The notes: a model not told the origin generated them from the letters alone. A stretch of 64,000 nt of DNA from Gigaspora rosea (GCA_003550325.1 QKWP01000787.1:146189-210188); one strand, 5' to 3'; numbered from the stretch's first letter, positions 11,674 through 23,446 are shown. Made by a program: numbers and translations.

Positions 11674-12470
11674 AACATAATAGCATATGTCCATAATATA
11701 TACATAATAACATATATCGTATATGCATTATTTTATTAACTAAATTTTATAATTTTATTAACTAAATTTTATAAGTTTTATTAACTAAATTTTGTATTTT
11801 ATTAACTAACTTAATTATTTTATTAATTAAATTTTATAATACAAATACTTTAATTTAATAATTTACATCGAATAAGAAAATACTTCTAATTACTAAAACT
11901 ACCACTTTTAAAATAACCCAGCAACTAAAAATATTGAAAAAAAAACAAAGTAATAGTACCAAAATGAAAGGTTTAAAAAAAATTCGAAATGACTACTCTA
12001 GAAATAACTCCAATAGGGACAACTCCAATTTTGGCAACTCCAATGGCAGTAACTCAAGAGAGATACTAAAATGCAATAATATTCAGAGAGTAATAAAAAA
12101 TAAAAGAAAAAATAATAGTAAAAAAAAATAAACTGCGAACCACAAAAATGATGAAAAAACATACACCAAAATGATAGTGATTCCAAAAGAGTAACTTCCA
12201 AGGCAATAACTCTAAAGGATGGTTTAAAAATAATGACAATTACTAAAAAAATTATATAAAATTATGAGTTATAAAAAAAAATTATAAAAAAATAAGAGAT
12301 GATAATAAAAATGATAAGAGTAAACAAAAAAAAAAGCAAATATTTATTTGCTTACAAATCAAATGTAATTTGTGTCGCCAATGCACAGAAATTATTATTT
12401 GTTAAGTGTAAAAAAAATAACAAAAAAAAAACAAAAAAAACAACATAATAAATCTTTTTGCACATGCTGA
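11674..12470. repeat. AT-rich tandem and low-complexity DNA
   Basis: About five copies of a roughly 25-bp unit (TTTTATTAACTAAATTTTATA) at 11732-11842. From 12000 to 12055 there are short AACTCCAAT repeats, which give a Ser/Asn/Lys-rich ORF (11934-12131) that I regard as spurious. Confidence 0.6.
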
Positions 12471-13106
12471 TGCACAGAATTTATAATCACTAAGAATCTT
12501 AACGATCATCACATTAAGGGTAGAGGATACATAGATTATTTATTATATGATTTTGGTGTACAATTTTTTCTTTTTAAAATTAAGAAAATTTTTATTAAAC
12601 AAATGATTTTAAATTCATAATAAAGGTTGTAGAATAGACTTTTCTGATTCTAATGCTGGTAAAATCAGTAATATTGGTTAAATATTTACTGAGGAACATG
12701 TACTTGAAGATTGGGTATCACTATTTGTTTACAATAAATCATATAATGATCATATGATGTAATCAATCAATTTTGTGTAACTACAGAGAATTTGGATTGA
12801 CTACAGAGAACTTTACTATATATTCATGTATATTTTTTTAAAAATATTTTATTATTATTAAAATTATATTATTAGAAATAGTATGTTTTAATCTACAAAT
12901 TAAAAAATTTTGACAAAAATTAAATGTTATTATAAAAAGTTTTATTAGTAGCATATTTCTAATTTCTATATAAAATTATTTGTACGACCAAAATCATATG
13001 ATAAATAATCTATGTAACCTCTACTCTTAATGCATGGAATTATAATCATTAAGAATCTTAATAATAGTGATGATCATGATATTAATGCACTGAAATTATA
13101 ATCATT
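12471..13106. repeat. ~60-bp degenerate repeat, left block
   Basis: Units of the form AATTATAATCATTAAGAATC followed by TTAATGATNGTGATGATCA. The block resumes at 14622-14960, so the element at 13107-14621 appears to have inserted into it. The middle (12540-13010) is plain AT-rich DNA. Confidence 0.5.
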
Positions 13107-13574
13107 AAGGGAGCTTCCAGAAAACAGCTGATTTCTGGGTGGGTAGGTGGGTCAGCTGAAGTATCAGGTGTAATTCCGGCCAAAATTTCATAATTCCGGC
13201 CAAAGTTGCAAAATTATTTTTGACCAAAATTATAGATTTATTAATAATATTTGATAATCAATAACTTTTGAACTACTGAACCAAATTTGATGATTCAACT
13301 ACCAAAATGATCCTCTCAATGAGAGGATTCTAGCGAACCTAAAATTGTTAAATCCAATGACAGGATCCTGCGATCGGAATAGATTTGTGTTACTATAAAA
13401 GTTCTATAATTATAATCCATTTATAGCAACACAAAATTATTTCGATCTTAGGATCCTGTGATTGGATCTTAAAGATTTTGGGCTTGTTAGAATCCTCTCA
13501 TTGAGAGGATTATTTTGGTAGTAAAATAATCGAAATTGGCCTAGTAGATTAGAAGTTATTAACAATTAAAAGTC

Positions 13575-13965
13575 ATTATTTGGTGCCTTTGGTCGTTGTT
13601 TGGTAGTGCCTTTGGTCGTCATTTAGTGGTACTTACGTTGTAGTTTGGTGGTGCTTTGGGTCGTAGTTTGGTGGTGCTTTTGGTCGTAGTTTGGTTGGGG
13701 CTTTTGGTCACCATTTCTTGGTGCTTTTCGTCATTGTTGTTGGTGCTTAGATCATCGTTTGGTGGTGTGTTTAGTCGTTATTTGGTGCTTTTGGTCATTT
13801 AGTGGTGCTTTACGTTGTTTGGTGCTTTTGGTTGTAGATTGGTGGTGTTTTGATCGTCATTTGCTTGTGTTCTTGGTCGTTATTTGGTGGTACTTACGTT
13901 GTTGCTTGGTGGTGATTTTAATTGTTGTTTGCTGGTCTTTTAGTCGTTTGTCTTGTTATGCTTTT
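13575..13965 (+). repeat. GT-rich minisatellite, ~28-bp unit
   Basis: About 13 diverged copies of GGTCGTAGTTTGGTGGTGCTTT-like sequence in tandem, split here as GGTCGTAGTTTGG and TGGTGCTTTT. Strong strand asymmetry (G and T only on this strand) is unusual for the window. The 88-residue ORF at 13759-14025 (VVIWWY-type repeats) is a read-through of this array, not a gene. Confidence 0.8.
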
Positions 13966-13984
13966 TGTTATAATTTTTTTATTT

Positions 13985-14265
13985 TTATTTTTTTTTTGTA
14001 CTTTTCGCTACTTGTATTTTTTTAATAAAAAATTATCTTAAATAAACAGTATTTATTTTTTTTTGTAATTTTCGCTACTTGTATTTTTTTTAATAAAAAT
14101 TATTTTTAATAATACAGTATATATTTTTTTTACTTTTCGCTACTTATATTTTTTTTAATAAAAAATTATCTTAAATAATACAGTATATATTTTTTTTGTA
14201 CGTTTCGCTACTTGTATTTTTTTAATAAAAAATTATCTTTAATAATTATAGTATATAATAAATTT
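13985..14265 (+). repeat. ~70-bp tandem repeat, four copies
   Basis: Four tandem copies of a unit containing TTTTCGCTACTTGTATTTTT, TTAATAAAAAATTATCTT and AATAATACAGTATATATT. They are highly similar, differing mainly in T-run length, so amplification is recent relative to the surroundings. Confidence 0.8.
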
Positions 14266-14621
14266 GGACCAATTATATTTAGGCGTACAGGGGGCATAGG
14301 ATAAAAGCCTATACCCCAGGTACAGGATAAGGACGCTTATTTAATAAATTATAGAACTTTTATAGTAACACAAATCTATTCTGATCACAGGATCCTGTGA
14401 TTGGATTTTAACGATTTGGCTCGCTAGAATTCTCTCATTGGGAGGATCATTTTGGTAGTTAAATCATCAAAATTGGCCTAGTAGAACAAAAGTTAATTAC
14501 TATTAAATATTATATCTAACTTTTTAATAATTGTAAAATCAATTGGCTAATTGGAGGTATCAGGTGGGGTGGGTGGGGTAGGGGTGAGGTGGGCTCATAG
14601 TAAAAAAAATCAGCTGATTTC

Positions 14622-15173
14622 TTAATGATTGTGATAATCATGATATTATGTACAGAAATAATTGTTAAAATTGATTATTAAGGAATCTTAATGATTGTGA
14701 TGATTGGTATGTCAGTGAACTAAAACTTTAACATTAAGAATCTTAACAATTGTGCACATCAAAGCATGAAAATTATGATTATGATCATTAAAAATCTAAC
14801 AATTGTACATGACAGTGCACGAAAATTATGATTGTTAAGAATCTTAATAATTGTGCATGTCAGTGCATGAAAATTATAATGATCATTAAGAATCTTAATG
14901 CTAATGTATAGAAATTATTGATCATTATTAATACACATCAATATAGATATAATACTATACATGATAGTGCACAGATTTCAATTTTTAATGTGATAAAGTG
15001 TATTAAAGTTTTTGGATGATTAGTTTCCATACAGTTTTGTTTAGTAATTATAAAACCCATACTTATCTGCATACAATTTCGTATTTATACATGCATTTTT
15101 GTGTATCAAGTTTTCATAGAGCATGAGATTAATAGCAATGTAATAAATAATAATTACAAATTATATAATTTAT
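14622..15173. repeat. ~60-bp degenerate repeat, right block
   Basis: About six copies of a unit like AAGAATCTTAATAATTGTGC, then ATGTCAGTGCATGAAAATTA. They continue the block that ends at 13106. After about 14960 there is plain AT-rich DNA with no gene. Confidence 0.6.
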
Positions 15174-15182
15174 TAATAATGA

Positions 15183-16223
15183 GATTGGATCTCAGAGTTG
15201 ATAGCATAGTGGTTATACTCCAAGGTCACAAATCAGAAGATCACTAGTTCAAATCTCATTGGCAGTGAATATTATTTATGGTGTAGCTTAACTGTATTAG
15301 AAAACTGCAACACTGTGGTACCAGGGACCCAGAATATCAATTAACATATTTAAAGCAGGTTAGATTATAGATGGTACAACAATGTCTGCAAGGTTAAACT
15401 TATTAGTCAGGAACTACAATTTGTATAACTGAAGTAGTGAAGATCAAATCATAAAGTTCTGCCATCATTTTCCAGACCATGACCATTGTAAGTTGGTGGA
15501 ACTGAAGTTCAAAGTTAAAACTTGAAAAATTAAGACTATATATCTGTCCTACTGTAGTCAACTTTAAGCTAGAGGTAAAGTAGTCTAAATCAAACATTCC
15601 TTTAGCATTGGTAATATATATGTACATATATTTGTATTATAATTCATTAATCTGTTTCACATAGAAGGAGTGAGAGCTAGCTTGCTGAGAATAGGGGTAG
15701 TTCTAACTCGAGCCAGTTACGCAACACAGCTGATGCTTATCTAACCAATCCAGATAGCATATCTGCAGTAATATATGATAGATTACTGAAAGTAGTGGGT
15801 AAAGCTTAGCTTGGCCCCCACCAGCGCATGGGTAATCTCAGGACACCAAGGTTTAGAAAGTAACCGTGAGGTTACGATTGTCTGGGCAAGGCACTTGCAC
15901 TTACTTGGAAGTATAGAATCAGCAATATGAGAGAAGCAGTAAATATAGTAAGTAGCAGAATGACAAAATAGGGAGCAGTCCAAAAATCCAGGTTATACAG
16001 AAAATGGGGTATGGAAAGCTCTGGTAGGTTTAGATCACAGATAGTTAAGAATATATGAGTCTCTTGTACTTAATATAGTATAATATTGTATTACATAATA
16101 TATACAAATATATATTTAATAAAAAAGTCTTCGAGGCATGACCTCACCTTAAAAAAAAAATTATAATTCATTAATATTAATAAAGAATCTAGACATGGTC
16201 TCAGTTGTAAAATGTAAAAAAAA
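15183..16223 (+). mobile_element. tRNA-headed non-LTR retroelement A
   Basis: The 5' end carries an A box (TAGCATAGTGG, 15203-15213) and a B-box-like AGTTCAAATC about 45 bp later, as in a tRNA gene. The 3' end has the phrase GAGGCATGACCTCACCTTAA followed by an A run; this tail (about 130 bp from TCTGGTAGGTTTAG at 16020) is shared with the element ending at 20368. A second A-rich tail follows. TAATAATGA flanks both sides (15174-15182, 16224-16232). About 1.04 kb is long for a SINE. The body shows no RT or other recognisable ORF; small minus-strand ORFs in it are not credible genes. Confidence 0.65.
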
Positions 16224-16271
16224 TAATAATGACAATAAAAATTGTGCATTTTATTAATGACAATAATATAT

Positions 16272-17261
16272 AGCCAGACCTCCCTATAGTCACACTCCAT
16301 ATAGCCACACCTCTATTTAAGCACCTGATTTTGTGCAACGGACTCAAACATAGTAAAAAAACCTCATTATAGTCACAAATCGCTTATAATCACTATCACC
16401 ATGAAAATTTAATTTTTTAACAATTTTATTAATAAAAAACCCTCATTATAGTCATCAATTTTTAACTAAATATAGATTATATAATCTGATTGGCCAATTT
16501 TTATATTCATGTATATTTAAAATATCTATTAATTGATAATCTGCCTGTCAACTGGAGAGTGATCCTATAGGCGAAATGTAGAGTACTTCTATCTAAAATT
16601 TTTTCCTTACTAAGTTAACAATACATGTCCACTAATTAAAAGTTGTAGAGCTCGTCGAGATGCATCTAACAGTGGTTAAATCATCCAATTTGGCCAGTAG
16701 ATGATGAGTTATCATCAAAAAACAATTGGTTGACTATATAAAAATCCGTGCCGGGGATTACATATGAAAATCACTATAGGCGAAATGTGGTGTGCTTCAA
16801 TCTAAAACTTTTTTCTTACTAAGTTAATAATACATGCCCACTAATTGAAAGTTGTAGAGCTCATTGAGATGCATCTAACGGTGGTTAGATCATCCAAATC
16901 GACCTAGTGAATTGTGAGATATCGTCAAAAAACGATTGGCCGACCATATAAAATCTCTTATGTAAACAAATATTGTTTATATAAAGATTTTATATAGTCG
17001 GCCAATCATTTTTTGACGATATCTCGCCATCCACTAGGCCTATTTGGATGATTTAACCATATTAGATGCATCTCGATGAGCTCTACAACTTTCGATTAGT
17101 GGCATGTATCGTTAACATAGTAAGAAAAAACATTTTAGATGGAAGCACGCCACATTTCGCCTATAGATGACCATAATGGGTATTTTATTTATAGTCACAC
17201 CTCTTTACAATCACTAAAATAGTGTGTGACAGACTTGGTAATTATAGAGAGGAATGACTGT
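16272..17261. mobile_element. Pogo/Tigger-like non-autonomous element
   Basis: The left end CCAGACCTCCCTATAGTCAC is mirrored by the right end, whose inverse reads CAGTCATTCCTCTCTATA, and TA lies at both borders. CAGTCNNACCTC termini with a TA target are typical of Tc1/mariner-pogo relatives (inference). The interior carries the foldback array listed next. No transposase. Confidence 0.55.
16560..17170. repeat. Foldback array A (two direct units plus one inverted)
   Basis: Units of about 180-215 bp run from CTATAGGCGAAATGTGG through AAGTTGTAGAGCTCGTCGAG to AACGATTGGCCGACTATAT. Two lie in direct orientation (16567-16740, 16777-16955) and one inverted (16985-17168), making a hairpin with tip GTAAACAAATATTGTTTA. 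The same module forms a larger 2+2 hairpin at 25708-26498. Confidence 0.8.
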
Positions 17262-18884
17262 AGTTAATTATTAGATGCAAAGTAGCCAATAACAAAAAAT
17301 TATTTGCAGAATAATTTCATTATTTGGCTATGAATTAATATATTAGCTTCTGGGCCCTAAAGGGACCCAGAAATAATACATATTAAATTTGCTATTAGAT
17401 AAACAAGTTATTGGCTACGTAGCATACAATTACAGTATTATCTAATAGTTTATGATAATTGTGCTTGCTAAGACCACTCCAATTTAATTCTTTGTTTAAT
17501 ATAACAAATTCAAAATTTTTTAAAGGGGAGAGAAGGGGATATGAACAATATATGATTAGGCCAGTTCAGGTACGTCCAGAATTGTACCAGACTCAAACTC
17601 TAAATTTTATGCAAACTGGTTTGAGTCTAAATATACTTATATATATTTTTTGGTGCTAACAAGTTTACTTAGTGCATAAAGTTAAAATTAATTAGTAAAA
17701 TTTTATAAATCCTAAGATTTTATAGAATTTTATTAATTAATAATCTGGTTATGATTGGCACTAATTTATATATGTAATTTGAAGTAAAGTTTGTCAATCT
17801 ATTAAGTACTTATTAAAAGTACAAAAAATCTCAAATATAATAAGTTCTTTATATTTAAATAATTCACATGATAAACAATTTAATTTTGTACAAAAATGGT
17901 CATAAATTTATATTAAGTTACTTTGATATAAATACTATTTATTATATACAAATACCAGATTCCAACAAATTTATAAATATAATAAATGTTAAATTCCAAT
18001 ATTTGCTCTTAATTATATGAAGTAAGTGTTCTAAAAAAATATGCTTATTTTAATATTTAGAGATTTCAAATACCTTCAAAGAGCATCCTACTATATTTTG
18101 TTTCTATTTATGACTAAAAGTTGCAATCCAGTTATTAATCGTTGATACTTTTGGAACATTGTTTTGATCAAATTTGCTACATTGAGCCTGTTTAATAGTT
18201 CATCATACATTTCTTAACCTGTGAATTTGTTTTTACTGTTTGCTGTCCTGTGTGAAACATATTTCTAACAAATTTTTGATTTGTTCTATTATTCATTTTC
18301 AAGACTTTTTCTTGTTGTTTTTTTTATTTTTTGCAAAAGCCCACTCTAATGAATACCTGTTGTAACTAAATTGAGAATAAGTAGAGTTTAAGCCTTATTT
18401 AATGTATCTATACCTGTATTAATAATACTATACTAAAGAGGTTACCTTTTTGATTTTGAGTGTATTTATTTGAGTTAGAATAATCGTATTTGAAGTATGT
18501 GTTTCCTAGAATTTTAATGTTTGTTAAATTTGGTCTTTTAACGTTATGCATAATAAGCTAATAATAATATTGCTTTCTGAAAATAGATGCTTTTACTAAA
18601 GCTAAATATTCATAAATCTATGATAATTCTCAAAATTAAACTTTGATATACGAGTGCGTAATCTTGATGTAAATTTTTTATAATAGCAGAATGTTCGATA
18701 TATATTATTGAACTACTAAAATTAATACAACCAATTACACTAATCAATGCTGATATATAAGATCATAATTTTTAGAGAATAAGTTCACTACTGTGAAACC
18801 TTAAATATTCACTTTAGGTTTTTACTCTAATACACTCATATTATATAAATTAGTACCTTATTATCATTCAAAAATTAGATATAT
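17262..18884. other. AT-rich stretch without recognised genes
   Basis: A GGGCCC-centred palindrome lies near 17350-17370. A single copy of the GTGCTAACAAGTTTACTTAG unit (family of the 30.4-33.3 kb array) lies at 17650-17690, preceded by a CAGACTCAAACTCTAAATTT phrase also found at 30310. Short ORFs have no motif. Confidence 0.4.
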
Positions 18885-20368
18885 AGGGGTGTAGTAACAT
18901 AGAGAAGCTGTCTAGTTGTCACCCTGCAAGCGACAGGTCTAGAGTTCAAATCCTACTGGAGATAAATTGGAAAATAGACCTGTGTTATGGTAACATTTGT
19001 TCATCAATTGGTCGGGTATATTACCTGTAACCTTGGTACCACCATCTTGAATGGGAGCATCAGCATAGTTGTGTAAGTTGCATAGACAAATCCAAGAGAC
19101 TGGAACAATTAAAACCCGTTTGGCAAGTCCCAAGCAGGAAAGTAAGGAAGATTCTTCTATGGTACTATAAAAGCCCTCCCAACCAAAAACTGAAGAACTA
19201 AATGGAATATTCTCTATGGCAAGAGGGGACACCAACTGGCTGCCAGAATCGTACTGAAGAAAAAGATCCTATATTTCGAAAGTGAGTACCAAGAAAAGGG
19301 CATCTATCAACATATAAAGCTGGGCAGACCAATCCTTCCAAGCTAACTGGTTTGGTAGTTTGGGAGGAATGTGTATTAAAAAATTGAAGATATCAGATGT
19401 GAGTACTGGGAATCAGAATAAACCTTGCAAGAGCAGACGAAACTAACTGGCCAACAAGGAGTAGAAACATGGAGGCGTGTATATGTCAAAGCCCAAAAGA
19501 GCTCTGGGTGCACCCATATAGAAGTCTTAGAACGTTAAAAGAATCTGGGTCTACCAATAATGGGTATAGCTGGTATAGGTGCATATAGTAGTACAAAAGT
19601 CAGATTGGCTGAACCTCATAATGCATCCAAATATCTGGGACTAGAAGCTTTGGCGAAACATGTCTGGATACTCATCACTATAGCAGGGAGTACAGTCATT
19701 CACATATTTCCGAATTCAGAACGTTAGATCCTGGGTCCCCAAGTCACAAGAAAATTGGCTAGTTGTGGCAGCATACAGGCTTGAGATACTTACCCAATGT
19801 GGTAAAGGTAGCTGCATGGCTTAAGATACAAACTTCTAAGAAGTACGCCAGTAAGGAACTGGGTATACCAATTTGGAAGCAGAAAGCGCCCACCTGGAAT
19901 CACATATACCAAATTGGAAGTAATAATATTAGGAAATATAAGTAAAATAGTGAACATGTGAATACTGACTGTTGGTTTGGAAAAAGGGATATCAAAAACC
20001 AGGCTAGCTATATAAATAGGAGTAAGGTAGGCTAGGACCCCAAAGAACTCTAATACAATTTAGATGTTTCTAAAAAAGGAAATTTTGTATAAAAATTTAT
20101 TAAACATTGTATTTTTATATAGTAATTTTCAAATTTTGCTCTATGTTATACATCTATTTAGCTAAAATAGTGCTAAAATTATACAAACTTAGCTCTAAGT
20201 TGTATCAGAGTTCTTTGGAGTCCTGGTAGGCTCTGGTAGGTTTAGGTTATGGATAAAATAGTCCAAGTCTTGGTACTTAGTAGATAGTATAAAAATTGTA
20301 AGCAATATATTGTAATGATTAATATACATCCAATAAAGTCCAGAGGCATGACCTCACCTTAACAAAAA
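18885..20368 (+). mobile_element. tRNA-headed non-LTR retroelement B
   Basis: The 5' head contains a B-box-like GAGTTCAAATCC (18932-18943) after a weak A box. The 3' tail (from TCTGGTAGGTTTAGG near 20235) matches that of the element ending at 16223 and closes with GAGGCATGACCTCACCTTAA and an A run. A target duplication of about 13 bp, AAAATTAGATAT(A/G)TA in form, flanks it (18871-18883 and about 20369-20381). The 1.48-kb body has short internal echoes such as CCAATTTGGAAG / CCAAATTGGAAG but no recognisable RT. A retroelement needing a partner LINE is the likely reading. Confidence 0.7.
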
Positions 20369-20381
20369 AAAATTAGATATG

Positions 20382-20789
20382 TAAAATTGATTGTGAAAAT
20401 TTTATATAATCAACTTTACTTGTTGACTTTTTGAAATATTTATATTAGCACCACTTATTGTCAGTTTACTATTTGAAGTTTATAAAATTTTTAGTACAAT
20501 TATAAGTATATTTAAAGTGCAAGTTCCTTTGATAAAATAATATTGATATGCAGAACTTTTTTTAATTTTGAATTTTTGGGCTTCAATTTAATACTTTTAA
20601 TATAATATAATAAATTTACCCAAAAGTATTTTTAATAGAGGGTGTTATATGTATAAATCTTACTATTGTATCTTCTTGAAATTTGATATTAGATTCATTC
20701 ATATTTTGACCTATCAAGCAATAAAACAAATAATTAAATTTGGATTGGAGTATAATTATCTAAATAGTATTTTAAATACATAGTGTTGG
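20382..20789. other. AT-rich stretch, no gene recognised
   Basis: Nothing supported here beyond AT-rich spacer DNA between the retroelement and the 3' end of the pseudogene that follows on the minus strand. Confidence 0.4.
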
Positions 20790-21117
20790 CATAGTCTATG
20801 AATTGGTAGGTGTTGTATATTCTGATAGCATTGGCACTAGATTTCTAAAAACATGATCCTTTGAAATTTTCACGATTTGTTCAGGTGCATATTTGTTTCA
20901 TGATTCTAATTCCAGTAATAGTCTAGCAAGAATATATCCTGCATCCTCTCCTTCATCTGGCCAAGTTCATTCATGCCAATTAGAAATTCCATGTATTGTT
21001 TCTAGTTTTTTATTTGCTATTTAGTTTAGTTTAATTAAAGCTTGTATCTGTTGTTATTAAAATTAGAAGCAAAAATACACAAATCTTTATAATTAGGCAT
21101 AACATAGGCAACCAAAA

Positions 21118-21345
21118 GTAGTAACCAAGGAAATTGTTTTTAATAAGTTTTTTTAAAACTTTAAATTAAAATATCTTGACAACTATTAAACCAAATCTAA
21201 TAAATTTTTTTATTTTAATTCTATAACTATATAAAATCAAAATAAAAAAAATTTATCAAGTTTGGTTTAATAGTTGTTAACATATTTTAATTTAAAGTCT
21301 AGAAAAAATTTACTTAGAAACAATTTCCTTGGTTTCTACTTTGAC
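21118..21345. mobile_element. Palindromic MITE inside the pseudogene
   Basis: AGTAACCAAGGAAATTGTTT near 21118 is mirrored by AAACAATTTCCTTGGTTTCT near 21325-21345. The arms continue for about 100 bp each (AACTATTAAACCAAA / TTTGGTTTAATAGTT). The unit separates two coding fragments of the 20790-22545 pseudogene. Confidence 0.65.
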
Positions 21346-22298
21346 TGCCCATATTAGTAACGTGAGTGCCTGCCAAGTCTTTTATTGCCTCTTGTATTTC
21401 TTCATCTAATCAAAATCATAACACATTTTTACCCATCATTTTATAGCATGCATTAACTGATCAAATAGTAATAATCAATCAGTTAGGATGTACTAGTTAT
21501 CAAGATATTAGTGATAGTTATATTCTGGGTAATTAGATATAAGTAGAAATGAAATTTCTGCTTATATACATAGTACTCAGAATACAACTGATTTATATCC
21601 AGTGATCTGATCAGGGTATAAATGAAATAACATTCCCAAGTTACTCCAGACTGGGCATAGCTTAAGTAGGAGTAAACTTGAAGCAACCTGAAGCAACTTA
21701 GACTAAGCCCAGATAGAATCTGAAGCGAGGTTATTTTAATATAGTAGGTTGATAGTTGGATCAACCAACCAATCCATTAACAATTCTACTAATTACAAAA
21801 TAAAAATTTATTTATACCTGGACTGATGTGAATCAATTGCTATTTTCGCTTCACTGGCCTCAAGAAAATCTATTTATGTACTGAAATATTATACCACTTT
21901 TTCCAATAAGTTATTACAATTATTAATTCTGTATTGTAATAATGCAGTTCATTATCAGAAAAAACCAATCTATTTTGGTTTTATTTCAATTGCTTCTAAT
22001 ACACTATAAAGCAAAGATGCTATAAACTAAAATTTTGCTTACTATTATTACTCCAATGATCAAATGCATGAATATTAAATTTACTACTATCAGGATCCTT
22101 CATATATATTAAAACTGAATAAAGTGACCATTCGTGCTTGCCAAAAAATTTAGCCTTAGTTTTTCTAGATTTTTGATACAGAATTTTCATTTTGTAATCA
22201 ACAATAATCAACATGCTATCTAAATCAAGTTGTGCAAGATTAGCACTTAGTTGAGAATTAAGATATGTTTTTCGTAGATAATAAGCTTGAAAATATAG

Positions 22299-22372
22299 AG
22301 GTGAGTCAGTAGAAAAGGGACAAATTTGTCTAATAAATTTGTCCCTTTTCTACTAACTCACCCCTATATACA
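22299..22372. mobile_element. 74-bp near-perfect hairpin insertion
   Basis: The arms TATAGAGGTGAGTCAGTAGA + AAAGGGACAAATTT and their inverse meet around 22335 with almost no loop. It interrupts the minus-strand reading frame between LNEYQTKLVY and QAYYLRKTYL, so it is a recent insertion, probably a tiny TA-target MITE. Confidence 0.6.
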
Positions 22373-22548
22373 AGTTTAGTTTGATACTCATTTAAAAGTA
22401 TGTAAGTTTCAAGGGGTATATTGGTTTTTATTTCATCAAAAAAAGCAAATAGCTTTTTACAATCCTCATATATTTCTGAGTGAACTAAATACAATTTCCA
22501 AATGCATGTCATAGACAATGACTTATACAAGAGTTATGAATGGCTTGG

Positions 22549-22855
22549 CCTAAGGGAGCTTCCAGAAATCAGCTAATTTTTGTTTATTATGAGTCTACCC
22601 CACTCACCCACACCTGATACACCAATTAGCCAATTAGATTTTACAATTATTAAAAAGTTAAATATAACATTTAATAGTAAATAACTTTTGATTTACTGGA
22701 CCAAATTTGATAATTCAACTACCAAAATAATCTTTTCAATGAGAGAATTCTAGTAAGCCCAAAATTGTTAAAATCCAATCACAGGATCCTGTAATAGGAA
22801 TAGATTTGTATTACTATAAAAGGTCTATAATTTATTAAATAATTATTACCAGAGT
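22549..22855. mobile_element. Truncated copy of the 13107-14621 element end
   Basis: It starts AGGGAGCTTCCAGAAATCAG and continues through CTTTTGATTTACTGGACC, CAATGAGAGAATTCTAGT and CACAGGATCCTGTAAT. This is the inverse of 14340-14621 plus the terminal bases missing there. It abuts and probably truncates the 5' end of the 20790-22545 pseudogene. Confidence 0.6.
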
Positions 22856-23126
22856 TCTAAAAATATATTTGATTTCAAAAAATAATAAATATATCCTTTA
22901 TCTTAGGATATTGTGATCTAATTTTGCTAATTTTGGTACAGTTTTGATACCATTAGAATCATCTTAGTAAGACAATTTGAAAAATACCAAAATCATCAAA
23001 TTGGATCATAGAAATATAAAATATTACAAAATATTATAATCCAAAGAATTAAAGTGATTCGCAGAATTGATATAACCACCTTATATAATAAAAATTAAGC
23101 AAAATATGCCAAAAATCTTATATATA
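22856..23126. other. AT-rich spacer
   Basis: No gene; a stretch at 22910-23000 resembles the arms of the same foldback family (TTAGAATCATCTTAGTAAGA). Confidence 0.35.
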
Positions 23127-23290
23127 CAGTCAAACCCGCAATAGTCACATGCCAATATCAGAGTTTTATATGCATATTGCGAGATTGTAACTAAAGCGAG
23201 CTAAAATTTATATATAGCATATATAATTAAATAGAAAAATTAAGGTGACTATAGCAAGATTGCGAATAGGACTATTGCAAGCTTATACTG
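23127..23290. mobile_element. 164-bp pogo/Tigger-like MITE
   Basis: The left end CAGTCAAACCCGCAATAGTC and the right end (inverse) CAGTATAAGCTTGCAATAGTC-like flank a non-coding centre. TA lies on both sides (23125-23126 and 23291-23292). Confidence 0.65.
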
Positions 23291-23446
23291 TATCTGTCAA
23301 TCTATTTTTTAATCATAAATTTTTTTTGTATATAAAATTATAATAAATATATATAACATTACTATAAACTTTAAAGCTTTGCTATTTTTTAGCCTAAATA
23401 TATTAAAAAAATAATAAACCTTTCAGGCTAGGAGTAGGCTAGGTAT

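Larger units (their letters stand above)
13107..14621. mobile_element. 1.5-kb foldback-type element carrying minisatellites
   Basis: The left end AGGGAGCTTCCAGAAAACAG and the right end ATCAGCTGATTTC are inverse-related. Inner arms (13260-13560 and 14340-14530) share CCTCTCAATGAGAGGATTCT and ACAGGATCCTGTGATTGGAT and are palindromic. A second end copy lies at 22549-22850, inverted. It sits inside a 60-bp repeat array, with TTA or TTAA at both borders, but the right end looks truncated. No transposase is present. The interior holds two minisatellites, listed separately. Confidence 0.55.
20790..22545 (-). pseudogene. Fragmented gene of a repetitive glomeromycete protein family
   Basis: Minus-strand translation recovers one protein in order. 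It begins with a CKKLFAFFDEIK segment (about 22460). Next come YYLRKTYLNSQL and IIVDYKMKIL..KFFGKHEWSLYSVL..FDHWSNNSKQ (22030-22260), then SDNELHYYNTELII (about 21930) and EAKIAIDSH (about 21830). After a gap it continues with AIKDLAGTHVTNM (about 21370) and, past another insertion, with GISNWHE..WPDEGEDAGYI and YTTPTNS (20800-20990). From memory this order matches a large uncharacterised Rhizophagus family; the Asp-rich DYKM and SDN positions could be a DDE-type nuclease core, which is inference. In-frame TAG/TGA occur where Trp is expected. Three insertions interrupt it: 22299-22372, about 21475-21810 and 21118-21345. Confidence 0.6.

Noticed and set aside
11934-12131. Asn/Ser/Lys-rich ORF
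   Set aside because: Low-complexity A-rich DNA with short AACTCCAAT repeats; no domain and no splice or promoter cues.
13759-14025. ORF with VVIWWY-type repeats that looks like a membrane protein
   Set aside because: Read-through of the GT-rich minisatellite; hydrophobicity follows from T-rich codons.
16560-17170. Possible CRISPR-like or riboswitch repeat because of regular spacing
   Set aside because: Units are ~180 bp direct and inverted copies without unique spacers; a eukaryotic foldback element explains it.
18939-19235. 98-residue minus-strand ORF in retroelement B
   Set aside because: Antisense to the retroelement body, no motif, and absent from retroelement A.
21483-21764. 93-residue minus-strand ORF inside the pseudogene
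   Set aside because: It falls in the ~330-bp segment that interrupts the conserved frame between IDSH and AGTHVTN; no family signature.
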